This document shows, one piece after another, positions 17,860 through 25,288 of a DNA stretch of 64,000 nucleotides. The DNA comes from JALYXI01 sp963795835 (GTDB lineage: Bacteria > Acidobacteriota > Terriglobia > Bryobacterales > Bryobacteraceae), in contig CAWCJC010000003.1 in NCBI GenBank assembly GCA_963795835.1, positions 124,001 through 188,000 of the forward strand. The letters run 5' to 3'. The notes beneath the pieces are model-generated. The model had not been told where the DNA came from. It saw only the letters and a program-made list of their open reading frames with translations, and made no database searches. Position 1 is the first letter of the stretch, and the number at the start of each line of letters is the position of its first letter. A program made the position numbers and the translations under genes.

Positions 17860-19055
17860 TGCTGCGGGACTTCCGCGAGGCATTCAACAGCCGCTTCACC
17901 CCAGCGCTATACGCCCGCTTCCTGGCGCGCCTGCATGAGCGCTGCGGCACGGAAGTGGCGTTCCGCAATTGCGAAACGCCGTGTTTCTTCCCGGAGCAAC
18001 TGATTCAGCAGATGGCCGATGCGGGCGCGGAGATGTCCATGCAGCTCGCCCACGATTCGGACTACCTCGCGGCTGCAGACCGCTCCATCCCCGCGGAATT
18101 CCGGGCGGCGAATCCGACACCGCGGCCTCTCTTTATCCAGGCCGATTTTGGCGTCGTCCGGACAGCTAGCGGCCATCTGGAACCGAGGCTGGTTGAGATT
18201 CAAGGCTTCCCTTCTCTTTACGCCTATCAGATTGAGCTGGCGCAGACCTATTCCGAGGTCTACGATCTGCCTGCTGGACTCACACCTCTTCTCGCCGGCC
18301 GCACGCCGGAGCAGTATCGAGACCTGGTTACCTCCGCGATTCTCGGCAACCACGCTCCAGAGAATGTGATCCTCCTCGAGATCGATCCACTCCACCAGAA
18401 GACGCTCGCCGATTTTCTGCTTACGGAGAAAATGTGTGGCATTCGGGCCGTCGACATTGCGGACGTTCGGAAGCAGGGCCGCACTTTGGTTTACCAGCGC
18501 GACGGCCGCACGATCCCGATTCGCCGGATCTACAACCGCGTGATCGTGGATGAGTTGGTTCGCAAGCAGGTCGCGCACGGGTTTAGCTTCCGCGACGATC
18601 TGGATGTCGAATGGGCCGGCCATCCCGATTGGTTCTTTCGCATCAGCAAGTTCTCGCTACCTTATCTGAAGCATCCGTTCGTTCCGGCATCGCAATTCCT
18701 GAGCGACGTCCGCGAACTTCCCGCTGCTCCGGAAAACCTGGTTCTGAAACCGCTGTTCTCGTTCGCGGGTCTGGGTGTCATCGTCGGACCTTCGCGCGAG
18801 GAGATCGCTGCGGTTCGGGATCCTAGCCAATATCTGCTTCAGGAGAGAGTCCGTTTCGAGCCGGTAATCGAAACTCCCTTCGGCATGACCAACACCGAAA
18901 TCCGCATCATGTATATCTGGATCGGCGCCACACCTGAACCAGTCACAACAATCGTCCGGATGGGCCGGGGCAAGATGATGGGGGTGGATCAGAACCGCAA
19001 CTTGGAATGGGTAGGCGCGTCGGCCGGGTTCATACCAAGCCCCGTGCTATCCTAA
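17859..19055 (+). CDS. ATP-grasp-like protein of unknown substrate
   Basis: A 398-residue soluble protein. The C-terminal half has features of a degenerate or circularised ATP-grasp: NLVLKPLFSFAGLGVIVGPSREE (nucleotide-binding Lys and Gly loop), YLLQERVRFEPV (acidic Q-E pair) and MTNTEIRIMYIWIG. The N-terminal half (CETPCFFPEQLIQQM and PRLVEIQGFPSLYAYQ) resembles the substrate domain of proteins related to glutathionylspermidine synthetase, but weakly. I regard it as a second ATP-dependent ligase, or inactive partner, of the cluster. The start overlaps the M29 stop by one base. Confidence 0.7.
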   Translation: MLRDFREAFNSRFTPALYARFLARLHERCGTEVAFRNCETPCFFPEQLIQQMADAGAEMSMQLAHDSDYLAAADRSIPAEFRAANPTPRPLFIQADFGVVRTASGHLEPRLVEIQGFPSLYAYQIELAQTYSEVYDLPAGLTPLLAGRTPEQYRDLVTSAILGNHAPENVILLEIDPLHQKTLADFLLTEKMCGIRAVDIADVRKQGRTLVYQRDGRTIPIRRIYNRVIVDELVRKQVAHGFSFRDDLDVEWAGHPDWFFRISKFSLPYLKHPFVPASQFLSDVRELPAAPENLVLKPLFSFAGLGVIVGPSREEIAAVRDPSQYLLQERVRFEPVIETPFGMTNTEIRIMYIWIGATPEPVTTIVRMGRGKMMGVDQNRNLEWVGASAGFIPSPVLS

Positions 19056-19073
19056 ACGGACACCCTCAGGTTT

Positions 19074-19187
19074 ATGGATTCTCTCGATCTTCTGATTGCA
19101 GGCGTATTCCTGCTCATCATTGCGACGCTGCTGACTTCCGGTGGCGGACCCGGCACGCCGTTACGAATACCGGTTCCTACTCGCTAA
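19074..19187 (+). CDS. 37-residue predicted single-pass membrane peptide
   Basis: The frame starts ATG 18 bases after the ATP-grasp-like gene and encodes MDSLDLLIAGVFLLIIATLL, followed by TSGGGPGTPLRIPVPTR. One clear hydrophobic segment (residues 5-21) is followed by a Gly/Pro tail with two Arg. It ends exactly one base before the stop of convergent infC. It fits the spacing pattern of the operon. It could be a small membrane partner of the transporter or ligases, or, more speculatively, a substrate peptide. There is no strong Shine-Dalgarno sequence (only CAGG close to the ATG), so chance cannot be excluded. Confidence 0.45.
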   Translation: MDSLDLLIAGVFLLIIATLLTSGGGPGTPLRIPVPTR

Positions 19188-19739
19188 TTACTTTACGACT
19201 GCCTTGCTCGGGCTGATCAGGATATGGGCGTTTCGGCCTTCCATCCGAGGCATAGCTTCCACCGTTCCAAACGTTGCCAAATCTTCCGCAAACCGAGTGA
19301 GCAACTTCTTGCCCAAATCCGTGTGGGCAATTTCGCGTCCGCGAAACTGAACCACGGCTTTCACGCGATTCCCTTCCTGAAGGAACCGGATCGCGTGATT
19401 CTTTTTGAAATCGTAGTCGTGGTCATCGGTGTTAGGGCGGAACTTCAGCTCCTTCACCTGCACCACGTGTTGTTTCTTCTTGGCTTCGTGCTGTTTCTTC
19501 TTGAGCTCGTATTGATAGTGCCCAAAATCGATCGCTTTCGCGACAGGCGGAACTGCTGTTGGTGAAACCACAACCAGATCCAAGCCCAACTCCTGAGCCT
19601 TCCGCAATGCTGCGGCAGTAGCCATTACCTCTGCGGTGCCATCCGGGAAAACGGCTCGAACTTCCTTTGCCCGAATCGACTCGTTTACGTTTTCACGTCG
19701 ATTAGTGCGTCTGGGAGGGAAGTTTCGGCCTGGAATCAT
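19188..19739 (-). CDS. infC: Translation initiation factor IF-3
   Basis: A 183-residue IF-3: the N-terminal domain has RRENVNESIRAKEVRAVFPDG and GLDLVVVSPTAVPPVAKAIDFG, followed by the Lys-rich linker KKKQHEAKKKQHVVQ. The C-terminal 30S-binding domain includes KELKFRPNTDDHDYDFKKNHAIRFL and VQFRGREIAHTDLG. It blocks premature subunit joining and checks start codons. The usual partners rpmI and rplT are not downstream: the next sequence is the convergent peptide operon. A small membrane-protein gene lies 25 bases upstream on the same strand. Confidence 0.96.
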   Translation of the reverse strand: MIPGRNFPPRRTNRRENVNESIRAKEVRAVFPDGTAEVMATAAALRKAQELGLDLVVVSPTAVPPVAKAIDFGHYQYELKKKQHEAKKKQHVVQVKELKFRPNTDDHDYDFKKNHAIRFLQEGNRVKAVVQFRGREIAHTDLGKKLLTRFAEDLATFGTVEAMPRMEGRNAHILISPSKAVVK

Positions 19740-19764
19740 TCGTAAGTCTAAGCTTCACTTTACC

Positions 19765-19935
19765 CTAGTTCGGATCTTTCTGCCGCGTGCTGGTTACCGC
19801 CTTAAGGATACCGATCCCAATAAGGCAGATCACCATCACCGCAATCCACTGATTTGGCATATGCGCGAGATGAGCCCCATAGCCTAAGCCAAGGATCACG
19901 ACAAAATAGCCCACAAGATACATTCCGAAAGACAT
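19765..19935 (-). CDS. Small (56-residue) two-helix membrane protein
   Basis: Encodes MSFGMYLVGYFVVILGLGYG followed by a short loop and a second helix (WIAVMVICLIGIGILKAV), ending in a charged tail RQKDPN. The ATG is preceded by GGAG at 5-base spacing, which favours it over the longer frame beginning at 19980. Two predicted transmembrane helices and no recognised family. It is probably co-transcribed with infC, which follows at 25 bases. Confidence 0.65.
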   Translation of the reverse strand: MSFGMYLVGYFVVILGLGYGAHLAHMPNQWIAVMVICLIGIGILKAVTSTRQKDPN

Positions 19936-20000
19936 TGAGAGACTCCGGAATCCAGGGAAGCACGTCAGATGCCACATCAAATTGAACTACACTGTGAAAA

Positions 20001-21171
20001 ATGTCTCGCTTGCTTATTGGGTGCCTTGCACTGTGCTGGTCCGTTTCCCCTTCTTCCGCTCAAGAAGCCGACCCGATTCTCACGATAACGGGGCGGTTGG
20101 ATCTAAGCCGCTATAAAGAGACCATCAAGGGCCTGACTCGCTTCGGCGATCGCCGCCAAGGTACCGACCGCAACCGCGCAGCGAATGACTGGATTGAAGC
20201 CCAACTGAAGAGCTACGGCTGTAGCGATATTGAGCGTCTGCGATACGACTATCAACCCGCGCCCCGACCCGCCGCGCGCCCCGCAAGCCCGGTTTCCGGA
20301 CCCGGTGGATCGCGGCGGCGAGGCTATCGAGTTCCGGAGAGCGTCAACAATGATCCACTCAAGCAGACCGATCAGAAGCTGCGCGAACTGAATACCCAAC
20401 CCTCTACGCCCGGCATGCGCGAGGAAGTCTACTGCACCAAGATCGGCTCGACGCATCCGGAGGAGATGTACATCGTCGGTGCCCACATGGATGGCATCGG
20501 CTGGGGCGAAGCTGCTAACGATGATGGCTCCGGAACGGCGCTGGTGATGGAATTGGCCCGCATCTTAAGCAGCCCTGATATCCAGACCGAGCGCTCCATT
20601 CGGTTTGCGCTCTGGAATAACGAAGAAACCGGACTGAACGGGGCGCGCGCTTATGTTGCACAGCGCAAAGATCTTCAGGGCATCGAATCGCCCGCCGGGT
20701 TCCGGCAAATTTCCTGAGCCGAAGTGGCTCGGCATGATTCAGCACGACATGATGATGTTTGATCACGGCATGCCGCGGAAAGATGGCACCGTCAGCAAAG
20801 ACCAGCGCCCGGAAGCCGATATCAATATCGAGTACCAGGTCACCTCAAAATTCGCTGACAAAGCGATGGAACTGGCTCACAAGTTCCAGTTGGCAGCCGA
20901 CAAATATGCAACAGACTATCCGGCCAATGTTGGCCCTCATATGACCAACACCGATTCCACTCCCTTCATGGATCTTGTGCCGGCAATCAGCCTCAGAGAA
21001 GCCGAACGCGGCGCGCAACTCGGTAACGGTTGGGATCCGCATCATCATCAGCCGACGGATGTGTACGCCACTTTCAACGATGACGATTTCCGTCTGGGCC
21101 TGAATGCGGCGCAAACCACTCTCGGCGCGATCTGCCAACTCACCGGCGCCAAGGTACTGCCGGGCAAATAA
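20001..21171 (+). CDS. Secreted M28-family zinc metallopeptidase (frameshifted)
   Basis: A signal peptide (MSRLLIGCLALCWSVSPSSAQ) is followed by a peptidase-M28 catalytic domain. Zinc ligands are visible: VGAHMDGIG, AANDDGSGTALVMELARIL and LWNNEETGLNGARAY. Past the break come HMTNTDSTPFMDLVPAISL and the final His in HHHQPTDVYATF. The frame changes at about 20697-20702: after DLQGIESPAG the first frame runs to a TGA at 20716, while GSGKFPEPKWLGMIQHDMM continues in the next frame. One extra base (GGGTTCC where GGGTCC is expected) explains it. It probably cleaves N-terminal residues from peptides outside the cytoplasm. Confidence 0.85.
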
Positions 21172-21181
21172 ACGCGTTCGG

Positions 21182-21652
21182 TTACAAATGCTTGATCAGT
21201 TCGATCAGGATCACAAGGGGAATCGCGACAGCGGCGACTCCTAGCGCAGCCACGATACCCAGAAACCACCAGTCTTTTCCTGTCTGTTGCCGAGGCGCGG
21301 AGAGATGGCTGCTCAGAAGCTGATAATTGCGCCGATTTGCCTTGAAAACAGTATCAAAGACCGCGCCCAGAAACGGAACCGCCCCCAACGCGGTCTCGAT
21401 TCCTACGTTTACCACCATTCTCGCCAGGGTTACGCGGGCCGCTCCAAGTTGAATCGCGCGCCATACGATGTAGAGGGAAAGTGCGGCATCGAACATATCG
21501 CCGATTCCGGGAATCAGCCCGATAATGCCCGCCAGCCCGAAGCGAAATCCCCCTGGAAGAACAAAGGCATAATCCATCCACCGGGCTAGCGCTTCAACAT
21601 CGGCAACCCGGCCGTCGATGACCTCGGGTTGCAGGACATCTGTTTTCGCCAT
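21182..21652 (-). CDS. DUF4112 family membrane protein
   Basis: A 156-residue protein with an early ARWMDYAFVLPGGFRFGLAGIIGLIPGIGDMFDAALSLYIVWRA, the hallmark Gly-rich IIGLIPGIGD turn of DUF4112. A second hydrophobic repeat follows (VNVGIETALGAVPFLGAVFDTVFKANRRN), then a C-terminal helix (WWFLGIVAALGVAAVAIPLVILI). The function of the family is unknown. It is convergent with the M28 gene, with a gap of 10 bases. The 117-base gap 21653-21769 upstream separates it from the divergent DUF3300 gene and should hold both promoters. Confidence 0.85.
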   Translation of the reverse strand: MAKTDVLQPEVIDGRVADVEALARWMDYAFVLPGGFRFGLAGIIGLIPGIGDMFDAALSLYIVWRAIQLGAARVTLARMVVNVGIETALGAVPFLGAVFDTVFKANRRNYQLLSSHLSAPRQQTGKDWWFLGIVAALGVAAVAIPLVILIELIKHL

Positions 21653-21769
21653 TGGTGAGATACTAATGCACGTTGCGACCCATATTTCATGTAGTCAAAT
21701 TAATGGGCCAAGGGGAAACCGCCTTCACGCGTTCGCATCTCTATAAGTGCAGTCAAAGAGGGTAGAAAA

Positions 21770-23154
21770 ATGACGAAGAGCCTGAATCGAACGGTTTTAG
21801 CAGGTGCGTTTCTGATCGCGTCGACGGGAATGCCCGCCTTCGGCCAGAACTATCCGCCCCAGGGGTATCAGTACCCCGAGGGTTACCAGTCACCCCAGGG
21901 TTATCAAGATCAGTACGGCGGGCAGCAGTTGGGCAACTTATTGGCGCCCATAGCGCTCTATCCGGATTCGCTCCTCAGCCAGGTACTTGTAGCCGCTACG
22001 TTCCCTCAGCAGATTGCAGACGCCAGCCAGTGGCTTTCGCAGTTTGGCTATCTGCAGGGTGAAGCGCGGCTGGAAGCGGCCCGTCAGCAGAACTGGGATG
22101 CCAGCGTACAAGCTTTGGTGGCCTTTCCCGACGTTTTGCAGCGGTTGGCGCAGGATCCACAATGGACCAGCGAACTGGGCAATGCGTTTTTGAATAATCA
22201 AGCCGCGGTGATGAGCGCCGTCCAGGACTTGCGGGTGCGCGCACAGCAAGCGGGGCGTTTGCAATCCACTCCGCAGCAAGTTGTCAACGTGGAGAATTAC
22301 GGCGGCGAGCGGGTAATCGACATCGTCCCGACGAATCCTGAAGTGGTCTACGTTCCCACGTACGATCCCGCCTATATTTGGGGCGCTCCTGCTTACGGCT
22401 ACTATCCTTCGCTCTACTATCCTACTTACGGCTTCGGTTTCGGTAGCGGAATCGCGATTGGTGCTTTCTTCGGAGGCGGCTACGGCGGCTTCGGACATTG
22501 GGGATGGGGATCCAACTGGCGCGAACACAGAGTGACGTACGACCGCGATTTCTTCTCTCGCAACCGTTTCAACAGCTATCGCGACGGCGGCCGCAACTTT
22601 GCCGGGCAGCGCTTTAGCGGCCAAAACTATGCCGGGCAGAACTATGGCCGGCAGAGCTTTGCGGGACAGAGCTACGGGGCACAGAGCTACAACCGGCAAA
22701 ACTACAACAACGCGGCTATTCACAGGGCCAGCAAAACTTCGGGCGGGGCAATAACAGCTACAACTCTCAGCAGCAGGGCTTTCGCTCCAGCCAGTCCTTT
22801 GCTCCGCGCTCGCAGAGTACGCTGCAACCGCAGCAGCAATACTCCCGGCAGCAGTACTCGGCGCCTCAATACACAGCTCCTCAAGCTCGGGGCTTCCAGT
22901 CCGCGCCCCAACAGCAGTATTCCCGGCCCCAGTACACGGCCCCGCAGGCGCGTTCATTCCAGTCCGCGCCGCAACAACAATACTCACGGCAGCAGTACAG
23001 CGCCCCACAGCGGTCTTTCCAATCGGCCCCTCAGCAGCAGTATTCACGGCAGCAATACAGTGCGCCCCAGCGTTCGTTCCAATCCGCTCCGCAGCACTCT
23101 GAACAACGGAGCTTTAGCAGCGGAAACAACGGCGGGGGCCACGGCCGCCGCTAG
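21770..23154 (+). CDS. DUF3300 family secreted protein with Gln/Tyr/Ser-rich repeat tail (frameshifted)
   Basis: A signal peptide (ending MPAFGQ) is followed by the DUF3300 core: LLAPIALYPDSLLSQVLVAATFPQQIADASQWL, then VLQRLAQDPQWTSELGNAFL, and NPEVVYVPTYDPAYIWGAPAYGYY. Next is a Gly/Tyr-rich segment and short FAGQ/NYGRQ-like repeats. The frame breaks near 22711-22716 after RQNYNN. In the next frame the low-complexity style continues as GYSQGQQNFGRGNNSYNSQQQG and a QQQYSRQQYSAPQ repeat tail to a TAG at 23152, so one base is missing. It is likely cell-surface or periplasmic; the function is unknown. GAGGG precedes the ATG. A strong terminator follows. Confidence 0.82.
22831..23096 (+). repeat. 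Gln/Tyr/Ser-rich tandem repeat in the DUF3300 tail
   Basis: In the shifted frame the DNA encodes four or five imperfect units of the type QQQYSRQQYSAPQ-RSFQSAP, some with an extra YTAPQAR element. Codons differ between copies. The periodicity persists only in this frame, which confirms it as the true reading frame of the tail. Confidence 0.8.
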
Positions 23155-23173
23155 TTTCGCCATCCGATAAACT

Positions 23174-23208
23174 GGGTCGAGCCACTACGTGACTCGACCC
23201 TTTTTTTT
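23174..23208 (+). terminator. Strong intrinsic terminator overlapping the next gene's start
   Basis: GGGTCGAG (23174-23181) pairs perfectly with CTCGACCC (23193-23200), with inner CAC/GTG pairing, followed directly by eight T residues. It is a textbook Rho-independent terminator for the DUF3300 gene. The GTG start proposed for the PQQ dehydrogenase lies inside the hairpin, and the T-run encodes part of its signal peptide. Confidence 0.85.
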
Positions 23209-25261
23209 GCTGTTGTTTCCTGCTGTTGCTTTTGCCCAGACTGATTGGCCAAGCTTCGGCAACGATCCTGGCGCGATGCGCTATGCCGCCTTGAGCCAAA
23301 TTAACCGCGCAAACGTCGGTCTTCTGCAACCGGCATGGACGTTTCGAATGGGCGCCCGCGGCTCGGAAGCTATCCCCCTCGTGATTGGCGGCGTGATGTA
23401 CTTAACTGCTCCCGATGGGGTTTACGCCGTGGTTCCCGAGACAGGCGCATTGATCTGGAAGTACGATGCCAAGCCGGTTGCGCTGCGGGGCCTTGCGTAC
23501 TGGCCGGGCTCGCAAGCCTCACATGCGCGAGTCTTCACTGGAAACGGGCAGTTCCTCCTCGCGCTTGATGTCACCACCGGAAAGCCGGCTCCTGCTTTCG
23601 GGGATGAAGGCCGCGTCGATCTCAGGGAGGGTGTCGCTGGCGGGTTGAAAGATCCGCGTTATGCCTTGCAATCGCCCCCTGCGGTATTCGGCGATATCGT
23701 GATCACGGGCTGCAGCAACGGGGAGCAATCGCCCACAGCGGGCGCTTATGGGGATATCCGCGGTTGGGATGCCAGAAGCGGTAAGCTTCTCTGGACGTTC
23801 CACACCGTCCCGAGACCAGGCGAACCGGGCGCGGATACTTGGCCGGCCGATGCCTGGAAGAATCGCTCCGGAACCAATGTGTGGGGCTTTTTCACCATCG
23901 ATACGAAGCGAGGGATTGTATACGCGCCGCTCGGCGCCCCTACCTCCGACTTCTACGGCGCGGACCGCGCAGGCGACAACCTATATGGGAACACGCTGGT
24001 GGCTCTGGACGCCCGCACCGGCGAACGCAAGTGGCACCGGCAGCTGGTGCATCACGATATCTGGGATTATGATCTGGCCGCGCCGCCGGCCCTGTTCGAT
24101 ATCCACCGCAATGGCCGCACCATTCCCGCTGTCGCCCAAATCACGAAAATGGGGCTGCTGTTCGTTTTTGACCGCGTCACCGGCGAGCCTGTTTACGGTA
24201 TGGAAGAGCGCGCCGTGCCGCAGACCGTAGTGCCCGGCGAAGTGACTTCAAAGACGCAGCCTTTTCCCGTGAAGCCGCCCGCCTTGGCAAAGAATACATT
24301 CCGCCGCGAAGATCTGTATAACCAGTCTCCCGATCACGAACGTTTCTGCAAGGAACTGTTTGAGAGCAATCACATGAAGATCGGCGCTCCGTTTACGCCA
24401 ATGCCGCTCGAAGATAACGCGCTGTTCTTCCCCAGCACCATCGGCGGAGGAAACTGGGGCGGTGTTTCGATCGACCCCGTGCTAGGACGACTCTTCGTCA
24501 ACGTGATGAACGTGGCTCAGTGGGGACACATGGAGAAGCGGGGAGCGGAGTATGTGCGGGCTTCGAACTATGGCCCTTATGCGCGCTTTTGGAATCGCGA
24601 AACGCGCATCCCCTGCCAGAATCCGCCATTCGGGGAGATGATCGCGGTGGATCTGGCATCGGGCGATATTGCCTGGCGCTCTGTCCTGGGCCGGACTGAG
24701 TCCCTGGAGAAGCTGGGCGTGAAGGACACCGGTGCTCTCAACATGGGCGGCAGCATCGCCACGGCAGGCGGGTTGGTCTTTATCGCCGCCACCAACGACG
24801 CCGGCTTCCGCGCCTTCGATTCCATCTCTGGAAAGCTGCTTTGGGAGACCAAGCTGGAGGCCAACGGACACACCAGTCCCATCACTTACATGGGCCGCGA
24901 TAACCGCCAGTACGTTGCGCTTACGGCAACGGGCGGCGGCGGGTACCTGGGCGGAGTGGCCAGTAATACTCTGGTGGCATTTGCTCTGCCGGACGGGGGG
25001 ACGACAACCCTATCGAAAGCAGTGGCCCTGCCGAGCGCTGGGGCATTCCCACCTGTCTCGCTGCCCGCGGCGGAAGCAAAGGCGCTGGTGCAGAAGACCT
25101 GCGGAACCGGGTGCCACTCCGTGGATGTGGTGACCAGCCAACGCATGACTCGCGCCGAGTGGAATTCCGTTGTCGAGAATATGGTCGCTCGCGGAGCGCG
25201 TGCTTCGAACACTCAGGCGGGCGCAATCGTGGAGTACCTCAGCAAAGTGCTGGGGCGATAG
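23189..25261 (+). CDS. PQQ-dependent dehydrogenase with C-terminal heme-c-like motif
   Basis: A 690-residue quinoprotein. The signal peptide (MTRPFFLLLFPAVAFAQ) is followed by DWPSFGNDPGAMRYAALSQINRANV, the standard opening of membrane-type PQQ glucose/alcohol dehydrogenases. Beta-propeller blades include YAPLGAPTSDFYGADRAGDNLYGN, WHRQLVHHDIWDYDLAAPP and NMGGSIATAGGLVFIAATND. The last 60 residues contain TCGTGCHSV, a CxxxCH heme-attachment variant, in a cytochrome-like domain. It would oxidise a sugar or alcohol in the periplasm. The GTG start gives a good signal peptide but lies within the upstream terminator hairpin. Confidence 0.87.
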   Translation: MTRPFFLLLFPAVAFAQTDWPSFGNDPGAMRYAALSQINRANVGLLQPAWTFRMGARGSEAIPLVIGGVMYLTAPDGVYAVVPETGALIWKYDAKPVALRGLAYWPGSQASHARVFTGNGQFLLALDVTTGKPAPAFGDEGRVDLREGVAGGLKDPRYALQSPPAVFGDIVITGCSNGEQSPTAGAYGDIRGWDARSGKLLWTFHTVPRPGEPGADTWPADAWKNRSGTNVWGFFTIDTKRGIVYAPLGAPTSDFYGADRAGDNLYGNTLVALDARTGERKWHRQLVHHDIWDYDLAAPPALFDIHRNGRTIPAVAQITKMGLLFVFDRVTGEPVYGMEERAVPQTVVPGEVTSKTQPFPVKPPALAKNTFRREDLYNQSPDHERFCKELFESNHMKIGAPFTPMPLEDNALFFPSTIGGGNWGGVSIDPVLGRLFVNVMNVAQWGHMEKRGAEYVRASNYGPYARFWNRETRIPCQNPPFGEMIAVDLASGDIAWRSVLGRTESLEKLGVKDTGALNMGGSIATAGGLVFIAATNDAGFRAFDSISGKLLWETKLEANGHTSPITYMGRDNRQYVALTATGGGGYLGGVASNTLVAFALPDGGTTTLSKAVALPSAGAFPPVSLPAAEAKALVQKTCGTGCHSVDVVTSQRMTRAEWNSVVENMVARGARASNTQAGAIVEYLSKVLGR

Positions 25262-25288
25262 AGCTGCACGCTAGCGTTTCAGGGCGCA

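Noticed and set aside
21938..23047. A 369-codon open frame on the minus strand opposite the DUF3300 gene
   Set aside because: Its composition (Ala/Gly/Val/Glu low complexity) is the reverse shadow of the Gln/Tyr-rich coding strand, and the plus strand carries a signal peptide and a known family.
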